Part shown: piece after piece, positions 38,499-47,559 of the stretch
Position numbering within the stretch: the first letter of the stretch is position 1
How the letters are laid out: the number at the start of each line of letters is the position of its first letter
Assembly: GCF_900115745.1 (NCBI RefSeq)
Contig: NZ_FOXP01000007.1
Span: 62,001 to 126,000, forward strand
DNA: 64,000 bases
Origin: Sphingomonas rubra
GTDB lineage: Bacteria > Pseudomonadota > Alphaproteobacteria > Sphingomonadales > Sphingomonadaceae
Direction: 5' to 3'
Made by a program: the position numbers and the translations under genes
Notes under the pieces: model-generated
What the model was told of the DNA's origin: nothing
Seen by the model: only the letters and a program-made list of their open reading frames with translations
Database searches by the model: none

Positions 38499-40310
38499 TC
38501 AGGCCGCCTCGTCGAACTGGAGGCGGGCGAGGCGCGCGTAGAGGCCGCCTCTGGCGATCAGGCCGGCATGGTCGCCCTGCTCGACGATGCGGCCCTCGTC
38601 CATCACGACGATGCGGGCGGCGGCGCGGACGGTGGCGAGGCGGTGAGCGATGACCAGGGTGGTGCGGTGCGCCATGAGGCGTTCCAGCGCCTGCTGGACC
38701 AGCCGCTCGCTCTCCGCGTCCAGCGCGCTGGTCGCCTCGTCGAGGAGGAGGATCGGGGCGTCGCGCAGCAGCGCGCGGGCGATGGTGAGGCGCTGGCGCT
38801 GGCCGCCGGACAGGCGCGCGCCGCCCTCGCCCAGATAGGTGTCGAGGCCGTCGGGCAGGCGGCGGAGGAAGTCGGCGGCGTTGGCGGCCTCCGCGGCGTT
38901 CCACAGCGCGGCGTCGTCCGCCTCCCAGCGGCCGTAGCGGAGGTTGTCGCGGGCGGAGGCGGCGAAGATCACCGTTTCCTGCGGCACCATCGCGATGCGC
39001 GCGCGGACGGCGTGGGGGTCCGCCTCCGTCAGCGGCACGCCGTCGACCAGGACGCGGCCGGCTTCGGGATCGTAGAAGCGCTCGGCGAGCTGGAACAGCG
39101 TCGACTTGCCGGCGCCGGACGGACCGACCAACGCCACCGTCTCGCCGGGCCGCACGTCGAGCGTGAAATCGTCGAGGGCGGCGACCTCCGGCCGGGTGGG
39201 GTAGCGAAAACGGACCCCCTCGAAACGGATCGCGCCGGCCGCCGGCTCGGGCAGTGCGCGGGGGTGGGTGGGGGCGGCGATCTCCGGCACCTCGCGCGCC
39301 AGTTCGGCCAGGCGGCCGGCGGCGCCGGCACCGCGCAGCAGGTCGCCGTACACCTCGGTCAACGCGCCGAACGCGCCCGCGACGATGCCGCCGGTCAGCA
39401 CGAAGGCGGCGATCGACCCGCCCGACAGGCGACCCGCGGCGACGTCGATCGCGCCCTCCCACAACACCAGCGTGATGGAGCCGAACACCAGGCCGATGAC
39501 GATCGCGGTCATCACCGCGCGCAGGCCGTTGCGCTGCTTGGAGGCGTCGAACGTCGCTTCCACCGCGTCGCCGAAGCGGGCCGCCTCGCGCGTTTCCTGG
39601 CCGAATGCCTGGACGATGCGCATCGCGCCCAGCACTTCGGTGGTGATGGTGCCGACCTCCGCCACCCGGTCCTGCGAGGTGCGCGAGTAGGTGCGGACGC
39701 GCTTGCCCATCAGCGTCATCGGCAGGATGATGACGGGAATGCCGATCATCAGCAGGCCGGCGAGCTTGGGCGAGATGACGAACAGGTAGACGAGGCCGCC
39801 GACGCCGGTGAAGCTGTTGCGCAGCGCGACGGAGACGGTGCTGCCGACGATCAGCTCGATCAAGGCGGTATCCGACGTCAGGCGCGACGCGATCTCCGAC
39901 GGGCGGTTCTCCTCGAAGAAGCGGGGGGAGAGGCGGAGCAGGTGGCGCTGCACCTCCGTCCGGATGTCGGCGACAACGCGCTCGCCCAGCCAGGAGACGT
40001 AGTAGAAGCGGATCGCGGTGGCGATCGCCAGCACCGCGACGATCATCAGCAGATAGTGGAAGGACGAGGCGAAGGCGTCCGCGTCGCTCGCCGCCGAGCC
40101 CACGAAGCCGCGGTCGATCACCCGCTTGAAGCCGTAGGGGATGCCGATCGTCGCTGCCGAGGTGGTGACGAGCGCCGCCCCGGCGATGGCGATCCGCCCG
40201 AGATAGCGGCGCGCGTGGCGCCAGACCATGCCGAGATCGCCGATGCGGCCGCTGGGGAGGCGATCGGCCTTGGGGGCGCCGGCGGGGCCGGGGAGCGGGG
40301 TGCTTGCCAT
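38499..40310 (-). CDS. ABC exporter with fused membrane and ATPase domains
   Basis: A 603-residue half-transporter of the lipid A/multidrug exporter type. Six transmembrane helices span about residues 35-320, with intracellular loop motif RRLSP-like LRLSPRFFEENRPSEIASRLTSD. The ATPase domain (about 360-600) has Walker A GPSGAGKST, signature LSGGQRQRLTIARALL, Walker B ILLLDEATSALD and the switch His in VIAHRLATV. It should act as a homodimer. The substrate is unknown; relatives are annotated as MsbA-like or multidrug exporters. It is divergent from phaZ and monocistronic as far as can be seen. Confidence 0.93.
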   Translation of the reverse strand: MASTPLPGPAGAPKADRLPSGRIGDLGMVWRHARRYLGRIAIAGAALVTTSAATIGIPYGFKRVIDRGFVGSAASDADAFASSFHYLLMIVAVLAIATAIRFYYVSWLGERVVADIRTEVQRHLLRLSPRFFEENRPSEIASRLTSDTALIELIVGSTVSVALRNSFTGVGGLVYLFVISPKLAGLLMIGIPVIILPMTLMGKRVRTYSRTSQDRVAEVGTITTEVLGAMRIVQAFGQETREAARFGDAVEATFDASKQRNGLRAVMTAIVIGLVFGSITLVLWEGAIDVAAGRLSGGSIAAFVLTGGIVAGAFGALTEVYGDLLRGAGAAGRLAELAREVPEIAAPTHPRALPEPAAGAIRFEGVRFRYPTRPEVAALDDFTLDVRPGETVALVGPSGAGKSTLFQLAERFYDPEAGRVLVDGVPLTEADPHAVRARIAMVPQETVIFAASARDNLRYGRWEADDAALWNAAEAANAADFLRRLPDGLDTYLGEGGARLSGGQRQRLTIARALLRDAPILLLDEATSALDAESERLVQQALERLMAHRTTLVIAHRLATVRAAARIVVMDEGRIVEQGDHAGLIARGGLYARLARLQFDEAA

Positions 40311-40483
40311 GGCGTCCGCGCCTAGCAGGGCGGGGGAGGGGGCTCAATGTAAGGACCCTTCCCTGCCGGCGTCATGTCTGGTGACGGAGTGGCCGGGCAT
40401 GCTCGCCCGCGCCCATGTTGCACTGCGGTGCGTTTGCGTTACCACCTCCCCGCCCTATTTCAGGGACCTGAGAAGGATAATCG

Positions 40484-41701
40484 ATGCTCTACAACGCCTA
40501 CGAGATGCAGCGTTCGATGCTGGCCGGTGCCAGCGCGATGGCCAATGTCGGCGCGGGCTGGTGGCGCAATCCGACGAACCCGTTCTCCTATGTCGGCGGC
40601 GGCGAGGTGATCGGGTCGGCGCTGGAGGTGTTCGCGCACGCCGCGGCGCCGCGTGGCAAGCCGGCGTTCGGGTTGACCGGCACGGTGGTCGACGGGCGCG
40701 AGGTGGCGGTCACGGAACAGATCGTGCTGCGCAAGCCGTTCGGGCAGTTGAAGCGCTTCGCCCGCGAGGGTGTGGAGGGCGGGCCGAAGCTGCTGATCGT
40801 CGCGCCGATGTCGGGCCATTACGCGACGCTGCTGCGCGGCACGGTGGAGCGGATGCTGCCGTTCGCCGACGTGCACATCACCGATTGGCGCGATGCCAAG
40901 CTGGTGCCGCTGGCGGACGGCCGGTTCGACCTGAACGATTACGTCGACTATCTGGTCGCGTTCCTGGAGGCGATGGGGCCGGGGAGCCACGTGCTGGCGG
41001 TGTGCCAGCCGTCGGTGCCCGCCTACGCCACCGCGGCGCTGATGAGCGCACAGGGCCACCCGTGCCGGCCGCGCACGCTGACCATGATGGGTGGCCCGGT
41101 CGACACGCGCCAGGCGCCGACGGCGGTCAACACGCTGGCGACCGAGCGGCCGCACGCCTGGTTCCAGCAGAACGTGATCGCGACGATCCCGGCCGGCTAT
41201 CCGGGCGCGGGGCGGCGCGTCTATCCGGGCTTCCTGCAGCTCGCCGGCTTCATGTCGATGAACCTTGGCAATCACATGACCAGCCACTGGGAGATGTTCA
41301 AGCACTTGGTCGCGGGCGACGGCGAGAGCGCCGGCCAGACCAAGAATTTCTACGAGGAATATCGCTCGGTCTGCGACATGACGGCGGAATTCTACCTCCA
41401 GACGATCGACGTGGTGTTCCAGACGCACGCGCTGTCCAAGGGCGAGTATGTGCACCGCGGCGTGCGGATCGACCCGGCGGCGATCACCGACGTGGCGCTG
41501 CTGGCGATCGAGGGCGAGCGCGACGACATCTCCGGGCTGGGCCAGACCAGGGCGGCGCTGACGCTCGCCACGTCGCTGCCGGACGAGAAGAAGCGATATC
41601 TGATGGCAGAGGGGGTCGGCCATTACGGCATCTTCAACGGCTCCAAGTGGCGCGACCGGATCGCGCCGGTGGTGGAGCAGTGGATCGCCGCGCACACCTG
41701 A
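40484..41701 (+). CDS. phaZ: Intracellular polyhydroxyalkanoate depolymerase
   Basis: A 405-residue alpha/beta-hydrolase of the PhaZ type that mobilises PHB granules. Characteristic segments are MLYNAYEMQRSML at the start, KPFGQLKRFAREG, IVAPMSGHYATLLRGTVE, and the catalytic box VCQPSVP, where C174 takes the place of the usual serine as in Ralstonia PhaZa1. Later segments are RPHAWFQQNVI, the NFYEEYRSVCDMTAEFYLQTIDVVFQ region and AEGVGHYGIFNGSKWR (His). No PHA synthase gene is adjacent. A strong terminator follows. Confidence 0.95.
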   Translation: MLYNAYEMQRSMLAGASAMANVGAGWWRNPTNPFSYVGGGEVIGSALEVFAHAAAPRGKPAFGLTGTVVDGREVAVTEQIVLRKPFGQLKRFAREGVEGGPKLLIVAPMSGHYATLLRGTVERMLPFADVHITDWRDAKLVPLADGRFDLNDYVDYLVAFLEAMGPGSHVLAVCQPSVPAYATAALMSAQGHPCRPRTLTMMGGPVDTRQAPTAVNTLATERPHAWFQQNVIATIPAGYPGAGRRVYPGFLQLAGFMSMNLGNHMTSHWEMFKHLVAGDGESAGQTKNFYEEYRSVCDMTAEFYLQTIDVVFQTHALSKGEYVHRGVRIDPAAITDVALLAIEGERDDISGLGQTRAALTLATSLPDEKKRYLMAEGVGHYGIFNGSKWRDRIAPVVEQWIAAHT

Positions 41702-41708
41702 CGCGGAA

Positions 41709-41742
41709 ACGGCGCCGGTTTCGCGACCGGCGCCGTTGTCTT
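41709..41742 (+). terminator. Intrinsic terminator after phaZ
   Basis: Perfect 11-base stem ACGGCGCCGGT / ACCGGCGCCGT (41709-41719, 41726-41736) with loop TTCGCG and a tail TGTCTTCTC, just after the phaZ stop. It may also serve the convergent gene that ends at 41761. Confidence 0.85.
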
Positions 41743-41760
41743 CTCACAGTCGTCGTCGGG

Positions 41761-42237
41761 TCAGCCCAGCGAATTGACCTTGGCGTGGCTGGACGATTCC
41801 TCCGCCTTGATCGTGCCGCCGAACAGCATCTTGAGGCGGCCGGACACGGCGACGTCGGTTTCCCACAGTTCGGCGGAATCGATGTCGAAACGGTTCAGGC
41901 GCGCATCGGCCTTGCCGTTGGGGAACCATGCCTCGACGCGGTTGTCCCACAGCTTGTCGAAGGTGGCCTGGTTCGTCTCCTCGCTGACGCGGCCGTGCAG
42001 GCAGCCGAAGAAATCGTGACCCTTGCCGACGAACTGCGCCATCGCCTCGCCGCCCTTGGCGATGCGGTTATCGCGGCCGGAGAAGACGAACAGCGTGTTG
42101 GGCTGATCGTCGTCGACCTTGGCGTTCATCGGCTCCGAATGCTGACCGTCCATCAGGCCGATCATGATAAAGGGGCTGTCCTTCAGCTTGGCGATGAACT
42201 TCTCGGCGACTTCCTGCGGGCTGTCGTGGTCGGCCAT
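41761..42237 (-). CDS. Pyridoxamine 5'-phosphate oxidase-like FMN-binding stress protein
   Basis: A 158-residue split-barrel flavoprotein-like protein, of the 'general stress protein 26' type. Features are FIAKLKDSPFIMIGLMDGQHSEPMNAKVDDDQPNTLFVFSGRDNRIAK, then GHDFFGCLHGRVSEE and DKLWDNRVEAWFPNGKADARL. The order of strands fits the PNPOx fold, but vitamin B6 oxidase activity is not implied. The ATG at 42237 is preceded by GAGAGGAG. A longer upstream frame would run through a perfect palindrome and is not credible. It is divergent from a 30-codon gene. Confidence 0.88.
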   Translation of the reverse strand: MADHDSPQEVAEKFIAKLKDSPFIMIGLMDGQHSEPMNAKVDDDQPNTLFVFSGRDNRIAKGGEAMAQFVGKGHDFFGCLHGRVSEETNQATFDKLWDNRVEAWFPNGKADARLNRFDIDSAELWETDVAVSGRLKMLFGGTIKAEESSSHAKVNSLG

Positions 42238-42296
42238 GATGCGCTCCTCTCGAATGGGTTCGGCGGGAGAACGAGGGGCGGGGGTGTTGGTTGCGA

Positions 42297-42327
42297 CCTT
42301 GTTGTGGTGTGCGCCACCACAACAAGG
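42297..42327. promoter_or_regulatory. Perfect 13-base inverted repeat, candidate operator
   Basis: CCTTGTTGTGGTG (42297-42309) and CACCACAACAAGG (42315-42327) are exact inverse copies around TGCGC. It lies in the divergent gap between the PNPOx-like gene and the 30-codon gene. Neither side has a T-run, so an operator or a leader hairpin is more likely than a terminator. Confidence 0.6.
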
Positions 42328-42404
42328 CTCCGTTGTCGTGATCGACAAAGTGACCCATAGCTCCTGTCGGCGGCAATCCTGCTGCCGAACTCAAGGAGAA
42401 GCAC

Positions 42405-42497
42405 ATGAGCCTCGCAAGCTTGTGCATGATCCTTGGGCTGATGATCGCCTTCGCGACCTTGATCCTCAAGATCGTGGAGATGTCCCGGCCCAAGTAG
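42405..42497 (+). CDS. 30-residue single-TM membrane peptide
   Basis: A very short gene with unusually good signals: an AAGGAG ribosome site seven bases before ATG 42405, 30 codons, TAG at 42495-42497, and an intrinsic terminator 38 bases on. The peptide begins MSLASLCMILGLMIAF, forms one hydrophobic helix of about 18 residues with a cysteine at position 7, and ends in a charged, basic tail (LKIVEMSRPK). That gives a predicted N-out/C-in topology by the positive-inside rule. Family and function are unknown. Its start region is partly duplicated at 42594-42607. Confidence 0.7.
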   Translation: MSLASLCMILGLMIAFATLILKIVEMSRPK

Positions 42498-42534
42498 CAC
42501 GACGGGAGGGGCTCGGCCTGGCAGTCGGGCCCCG

Positions 42535-42574
42535 AACGAAAAACCCCGGCCGCTGGCACGACCGGGGTTCGTTC
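42535..42574 (+). terminator. Intrinsic terminator after the 30-codon gene
   Basis: Stem AACCCCGG / CCGGGGTT (42542-42549, 42562-42569), extended by GAACG / CGTTC (42535-42539, 42570-42574) across a small bulge, and followed by TTCTC. It lies between the small gene and the convergent thiolase. Confidence 0.75.
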
Positions 42575-42641
42575 TTCTCAAGAAGCAAGCCTCATGAGCC
42601 TCGCAAAGTTTACATAGGCCAAATTGGCCTGATGTTCAACC

Positions 42642-43817
42642 TCACAGCACCTCGAACAGGCCGGCGGCACCCATGCCGCCGCCGACGCACATCGTCACGA
42701 CGACGTATTTGGCGCCGCGGCGCTTGCCCTCGATCAGCGCGTGGCCGGTCATGCGCGCGCCCGACATGCCGTAGGGGTGACCGATCGAGATGGCGCCGCC
42801 GTTGACGTTCAGCAGCTCGTCGGGGATGCCGAGCTTGTCGCGGCAGTAGAGGACCTGCACCGCGAACGCCTCGTTCAGCTCCCACAGGCCGATATCGTCC
42901 ATCTTCAGGCCGTTGCGCTCCAGCAGCTTGGGGATGGCGAAGACGGGGCCGATGCCCATCTCGTCGGGCTCGGTACCCGCCACCGCCATGCCGACGTAGC
43001 GGCCGAGCGGCTGCAAGCCGCGGCGCGACGCCTCCTGCTCACTCATCAGCACCGAGGCCGACGCCCCGTCGGAGAGCTGCGAGGCGTTGCCGGCGGTAAT
43101 GGTGCCGCCCTCGATCACGGTCTTGAGGCTCCGCAGGCCCTCCAGGGTCGTGTCGGCGCGGTTGCCCTCGTCCTTGGAGAGGGTGACCTCCTTGTGCGAA
43201 ACCTCCTTGGTCTCCTTGTTCACCACCGCCATCGTCGCGGTGACCGGCACGATCTCGTCGTCGAACTTGCCCGCGGCCTGAGCGGCGGCGGTGCGCTGCT
43301 GGGACTGGAGGCCGTAGGCGTCCATCGCCTCGCGATCGATGCCGTAACGCTTGGCGACGACCTCGGCGGTCTGGAGCATCGGCATGTAAATGTTCTTGTG
43401 CATCGCCAGCAGCTCGGGATCGGGGGCGATGTTCATCTTGGGCGTCTGCACCAGGCTGATCGAATCGACGCCGCCGCCGATCACCACGTCCATGCCGTCG
43501 ACGATCACCTGCTTCGCCGCCGTCGCGATCGCCATCAGGCCGCTGGCGCACTGGCGGTCGAGCGACATGCCCGACACGGTGGTCGGCAGGCCGGCGCGGA
43601 GAAGGGCGGTGCGGGCGATGTTGCCCGCCTGGTGACCCTGCTGGAGCGCGGCGCCCCAGACGACGTCGTCGACCTCCTCGCCGCCCAGCTTGGCGCGCTC
43701 GACCGCGGCCTTGATCGCGTGGCTGGCGAGGGTGGGGGAGGGCAGGTTGTTGAACGCGCCGCGATAGGCGCGGCCGATCGGGGTGCGGGCGGTCGAGACG
43801 ATAACGGCGGAGCGCAT
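42642..43817 (-). CDS. Acetyl-CoA C-acyltransferase (thiolase)
   Basis: A 391-residue thiolase that cleaves 3-ketoacyl-CoA or condenses acetyl-CoA units. The nucleophile is C90 in [15 protein letters not shown]-terminal catalytic motifs are NEAFAVQ, the [11 protein letters not shown]is motif and the [13 protein letters not shown]ys motif. All are intact. By sequence it resembles the FadA/degradative-type thiolases of sphingomonads. The closely linked MaoC hydratase gene upstream (56 bases) suggests a role in beta-oxidation or related acyl-CoA metabolism. Confidence 0.94.
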   Translation of the reverse strand: MRSAVIVSTARTPIGRAYRGAFNNLPSPTLASHAIKAAVERAKLGGEEVDDVVWGAALQQGHQAGNIARTALLRAGLPTTVSGMSLDRQCASGLMAIATAAKQVIVDGMDVVIGGGVDSISLVQTPKMNIAPDPELLAMHKNIYMPMLQTAEVVAKRYGIDREAMDAYGLQSQQRTAAAQAAGKFDDEIVPVTATMAVVNKETKEVSHKEVTLSKDEGNRADTTLEGLRSLKTVIEGGTITAGNASQLSDGASASVLMSEQEASRRGLQPLGRYVGMAVAGTEPDEMGIGPVFAIPKLLERNGLKMDDIGLWELNEAFAVQVLYCRDKLGIPDELLNVNGGAISIGHPYGMSGARMTGHALIEGKRRGAKYVVVTMCVGGGMGAAGLFEVL

Positions 43818-43873
43818 TTCAAAGTTCTCCAAGTTTGCGCGCATTGACGGCGCGGCAAGTTGACATATCGTGG

Positions 43874-44329
43874 TTAGACAAAAACTTGGCTGATCCACTC
43901 GGCGATGAGGGCGGGCTTGTCCTGCCCCTCGATCTCGACGGTGAACTCGACCGTCTGCTGGAACTGGCCGGGACGCTTCTCGTCGAACGACAAGAGCTTG
44001 AAGCGGCCGCGGACCTTGCTGCCCGAGGGAACGGGCGTGAGGAAGCGGACTTTGTTGCCACCGTAGTTGACGCCCATCTTGGCGCCCGCGATGCGGGGCA
44101 TGTCCGCCTTGGAGGTCAGGAGCGGCATCAGCGAGAGCGTGAGGAAGCCGTGCGCGATCGTGCCGCCGAAGGGGGTCTGCGCGGCGCGTTCGGGATCGAC
44201 GTGGATGAACTGGTGATCGCCGGTCGCCTCGGCGAACCGGTCGATCATCGCCTGGCTCACCTCGATCCAGTCGGAAACCGATTCCGCGCCGACCTGTGCC
44301 TTCATCTCGTCGGGCGTCAGGCTCGGCAT
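43874..44329 (-). CDS. MaoC-family (R)-specific enoyl-CoA hydratase-like protein
   Basis: A 151-residue hot-dog-fold protein with the hydratase-2 motif: Asp and His in [38 protein letters not shown]. The C-terminal half is [22 protein letters not shown]. It should hydrate enoyl-CoA to (R)-3-hydroxyacyl-CoA. It lies upstream of the thiolase on the same strand and divergent from putA. Confidence 0.93.
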   Translation of the reverse strand: MPSLTPDEMKAQVGAESVSDWIEVSQAMIDRFAEATGDHQFIHVDPERAAQTPFGGTIAHGFLTLSLMPLLTSKADMPRIAGAKMGVNYGGNKVRFLTPVPSGSKVRGRFKLLSFDEKRPGQFQQTVEFTVEIEGQDKPALIAEWISQVFV

Positions 44330-44421
44330 GGCAATCCTCGGGCGTTTTGGGGTAGGCGCGGGCCATCCTCTAGGCCGCGCGGGCCCGTTCCTGCAAGCCT
44401 CACCGCACCGGAAGCTCGACA

Positions 44422-47400
44422 ATGACCACCGCCGTAACGTCCGCCGCCCGTGAAACCATGGCCAAGCTGTACCGCGCGCCCGAACCCGATGTTCTAAAAT
44501 CGCTGCTCGACCGTGCCGCGACGCCGCCCGAATCACGTGCGCGGATCACCGATACCGCCTCGGGCCTGCTCGCCGACCTGCGCGCGGCGCAGAACCGGGG
44601 TTGGGTGAACCAGTTCCTCCAGGAATATCGGCTCAACTCGGACGAGGGCGTGGCGCTGCTGAGCCTCGCCGAGGCGTTCCTGCGGGTGCCCGATCCGGAG
44701 ACGGCCGATCTGCTGATCGCCGACAAGCTGGGCGACGCCGACTGGCGCGCACATGCGGGACAATCGAACAGCCGGCTGGTCAACACCGCGACCTGGGGGC
44801 TGGTGGTCGGCCGCGCGCTGGTCGGCGAGGGACCGGCGGGGCCGCTGAAGCGGCTCATCAGCCGCGCGGGCGAGCCGTTCGTCCGCTCGGGCGTGGGCGC
44901 CGCGATGAAGATGATGGGCGAGATCTTCGTGATGGGCCGCACCATCGACGAGGCGATGCGGCGGATGAAGAAGCCGGAGAACAAGGGCTTTACCGCGAGC
45001 TTCGACATGCTGGGCGAGGCGGCGCGGACCTATGCCGACGCCGAGCGCTACTTCGACGCGTACAAGGGCGCGATCGACGCGGTCGGCAGCGATCCGGCGG
45101 CGGGGCACTCGGTGTCGGTCAAGCTGTCGGCGCTCCACCCGCGCTACGAGGTCGCGCGCTGGGACAGCTGCGTCCCCGCGCTCGCTGACATGCTGCGCCA
45201 GCTGGCGGAGCAGGCGGCGGGCAAGGGCATCGCGCTGACCGTCGACGCGGAGGAGAGCGAACGGCTGGAGATGAGCCTGGACATCATCGGGCGCGTCGCG
45301 GCGCTGCCGTCGCTGAAGGGTTGGGACGGGTTCGGCATGGCGGTGCAGGCGTACGGCAAGCGTGCGCGGCCGGTGGTCGCCTGGGCCAACGGGCTGGACC
45401 GGCTGATGAACGTGCGCCTCGTCAAGGGTGCCTATTGGGATTCGGAGATCAAGCGGACGCAGGTCGAGGGGCTGGCGGACTATCCGCTGTTCACGCGCAA
45501 GGCGGCGACCGACGTGTCGTACCTGGCGGTCGCGCGCGACATGCTGGACGCGGAGAACATCCGCCCGGCCTTTGCGAGCCACAACGCGCTGACCGTGGCG
45601 ACAATCATCGAGTGGGCGGGCAATGCCCGCGATTTCGAGTTCCAGCGGCTGCACGGCATGGGCGACGGGCTGTACGAGCGGCTGGTGCGCGAGCGGGGAT
45701 ACCATACGCGCATCTACGCGCCGGTGGGCGGGCACCGCGACCTGCTGGCCTATCTCGTGCGGCGGCTGTTGGAGAACGGGGCGAATTCGTCGTTCGTGCA
45801 CCAGTTGGCGGACGAGCGCTTGTCGGAGGCCGATATTCTGGCGGACCCGGTGGCGAAGATCGCAGGCGTCGGGGGATCGCGGCACCCGTCGATCCCGTTG
45901 CCGGTCGATCTGTTCAAGGCGGCGGACGGGCATCGGAACTCGATGGGGCTGGACCTGAGCGACCGGCCGACGCTGGAGCGGATGGTGGGGGTGGTGAACG
46001 CGCCGCTTCGCAACCAACCCGGCGAGGGTCGGGGTCCAGCATCGGGCGACTCGCAACTGGACCCCGGCCTTCGCCGGGGTGGTGAAGAGGTGCGCGACGC
46101 GGTCAGCCGTGCACATGCGGCGTTTCCGGCCTGGAACGCCACGCCCGTCGACGCGCGCGCGGCGTGCCTGGAGCGGCTCGCCGACCTGCTGGAGGAGCAC
46201 CGCGACGAGCTGATGGCGATCTGCGTGCAGGAGGCCAAGAAGAGCATCCCCGACGCGATCGGCGAGGTGCGCGAGGCGGCGGACTTCTGCCGCTACTACG
46301 CGGTCGAGGCGCGGCGGCGGTTGCAAGCGGTCGAGCTGCCGGGGCCGACGGGGGAGCGGAACATGCTCCATGTCGAGGGGCGCGGCGTGTGGGCGACGGT
46401 GGCGCCGTGGAACTTCCCGCTCGCCATCTTTCTCGGGCAGACGGCGGCGGCGTTGGTCGCGGGGAACACGGTCGTGGCCAAGCCGGCGCCGCAGACGCCG
46501 CTGATCGCACGCCGCGCGGTGGAGCTGGCGCACGAGGCGGGGGTGCCCGCCGACGCGCTGGTGCTCGTCACCGGCGGGCCGGAGGTCGGCCAGGCGCTGA
46601 CCGAGGACGTGCGCGTGATGGGCGTCGCCTTCACCGGATCGACCGCGACCGCCAAGCGGATCGCGCGCACGCTGGTGCAGGACGACGACCAGGAAGGACC
46701 GGGGCGCCCGATCGTGCCGCTGATCGCCGAGACCGGCGGGATCAACGCGATGATCGTCGACTCGACCGCTCTCCCCGAGCAGGTGGTCGCCGACGTCGTC
46801 ACCTCCGCGTTCCGCTCGGCGGGTCAGCGCTGCTCGGCGCTCCGGCTGCTGCTGGTGCAGGAGGACGTGGCGGACGGGCTGATCGAGATGCTGAAGGGCG
46901 CGATGGACACGCTGACGGTCGGCGATCCGGGCGATCCGGCGACCGATGTGGGGCCGGTGATCGACCGGGCCGCCTTCGACCGGCTGATGAACTATCGCGA
47001 GCAGGTCCGCGACCGTTGGATCAAGACGGTCGACGCGCCCACGGAAGGGCTGTTCGTGCCGCCGACGGCGATCCGGCTCGGGTCGGTCGAGGAGCTGAAC
47101 CAGGAATGGTTCGGGCCGCTGCTCCACATCGCGACGTGGAAGGCGGGCGAGTTGCGCGAGACGATCGCGCGGGTCAACGCCAAGGGATACGGGCTGACCA
47201 TGGGCCTGCACAGCCGCATCGCCCGTGCGGCCGAAGTGGCGGAGGCAGAGGCGGCGGTCGGCAACCTCTACGTCAACCGGTCGATGATCGGCGCGGTGGT
47301 GGGGTCGCAGCCGTTCGGCGGCGAGGGGCTGTCGGGCACCGGGCCCAAGGCGGGCGGCCCGCACTATCTCTATCGCTTCACCGCGGAACGTGCGGTGTCG

Positions 47401-47463
47401 GTCGACACGACCAGCGCCGGGGGCAACGCGACGCTGCTGAGCCTGGACGAGGGAGGTATCTAG
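44422..47463 (+). CDS. putA: Bifunctional proline dehydrogenase / L-glutamate gamma-semialdehyde dehydrogenase
   Basis: A 1013-residue enzyme that oxidises proline to glutamate in two steps with FAD and NAD+. The PRODH barrel (about 90-500) shows SVKLSALHPRYEVAR, RLVKGAYWDSEIKR, FASHNALTVA and the arm QRLHGMGDGLYERL. The aldehyde dehydrogenase part (about 565-1000) shows VAPWNFPLAIFLGQ, KPAPQTPLIARR, AFTGSTATAKRI, AETGGINAMIVDS and the catalytic C804 in SAGQRCSALR. It lacks the N-terminal ribbon-helix-helix, so it is not a self-repressor of the E. coli type. Residues about 533-553, between the two domains, are encoded by a family-A palindromic repeat. Confidence 0.96.
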   Translation: MTTAVTSAARETMAKLYRAPEPDVLKSLLDRAATPPESRARITDTASGLLADLRAAQNRGWVNQFLQEYRLNSDEGVALLSLAEAFLRVPDPETADLLIADKLGDADWRAHAGQSNSRLVNTATWGLVVGRALVGEGPAGPLKRLISRAGEPFVRSGVGAAMKMMGEIFVMGRTIDEAMRRMKKPENKGFTASFDMLGEAARTYADAERYFDAYKGAIDAVGSDPAAGHSVSVKLSALHPRYEVARWDSCVPALADMLRQLAEQAAGKGIALTVDAEESERLEMSLDIIGRVAALPSLKGWDGFGMAVQAYGKRARPVVAWANGLDRLMNVRLVKGAYWDSEIKRTQVEGLADYPLFTRKAATDVSYLAVARDMLDAENIRPAFASHNALTVATIIEWAGNARDFEFQRLHGMGDGLYERLVRERGYHTRIYAPVGGHRDLLAYLVRRLLENGANSSFVHQLADERLSEADILADPVAKIAGVGGSRHPSIPLPVDLFKAADGHRNSMGLDLSDRPTLERMVGVVNAPLRNQPGEGRGPASGDSQLDPGLRRGGEEVRDAVSRAHAAFPAWNATPVDARAACLERLADLLEEHRDELMAICVQEAKKSIPDAIGEVREAADFCRYYAVEARRRLQAVELPGPTGERNMLHVEGRGVWATVAPWNFPLAIFLGQTAAALVAGNTVVAKPAPQTPLIARRAVELAHEAGVPADALVLVTGGPEVGQALTEDVRVMGVAFTGSTATAKRIARTLVQDDDQEGPGRPIVPLIAETGGINAMIVDSTALPEQVVADVVTSAFRSAGQRCSALRLLLVQEDVADGLIEMLKGAMDTLTVGDPGDPATDVGPVIDRAAFDRLMNYREQVRDRWIKTVDAPTEGLFVPPTAIRLGSVEELNQEWFGPLLHIATWKAGELRETIARVNAKGYGLTMGLHSRIARAAEVAEAEAAVGNLYVNRSMIGAVVGSQPFGGEGLSGTGPKAGGPHYLYRFTAERAVSVDTTSAGGNATLLSLDEGGI
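46018..46080. repeat. Family-A palindromic repeat inside putA
   Basis: Arms CCCGGCGAGGGTCGGGGTCC (46018-46037, continuing to 46039) and the inverse (46057-46078) differ at two of 22 paired positions. The repeat keeps the putA frame open and codes for a Gly/Pro/Arg-rich linker (PGEGRGPASGDSQLDPGLRR) between the two enzyme domains. Confidence 0.9.
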
Positions 47464-47559
47464 GATCGGACCCGGTCACTTCCGCTCGTCCTCGCCCCTC
47501 GCTGCCCTAGGGCGGATCGACATTCAGCGCTGCGCCTCATCATCCACCCCGGCGAAGGC

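Noticed and set aside
40398..40450. TGC-rich sequence (TTGCACTGCGGTGCG) before phaZ as a PhaR operator
   Set aside because: Suggestive because PhaZ is a PHA gene, but the repeat is short and I cannot align it with a firm consensus.
41761..42348. Longer N-terminus for the PNPOx-like protein
   Set aside because: It would translate through the perfect 13-base palindrome and its residues do not resemble the family; the internal ATG has a good ribosome site.
42616..42630. AGGCCAAATTGGCCT palindrome as terminator of the thiolase gene
   Set aside because: The stem is only about five pairs once a loop is allowed and there is no T-run on the minus strand.
44533..47364. A 943-codon open frame antisense to putA
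   Set aside because: Composition of a shadow frame; putA motifs on the sense strand are complete.
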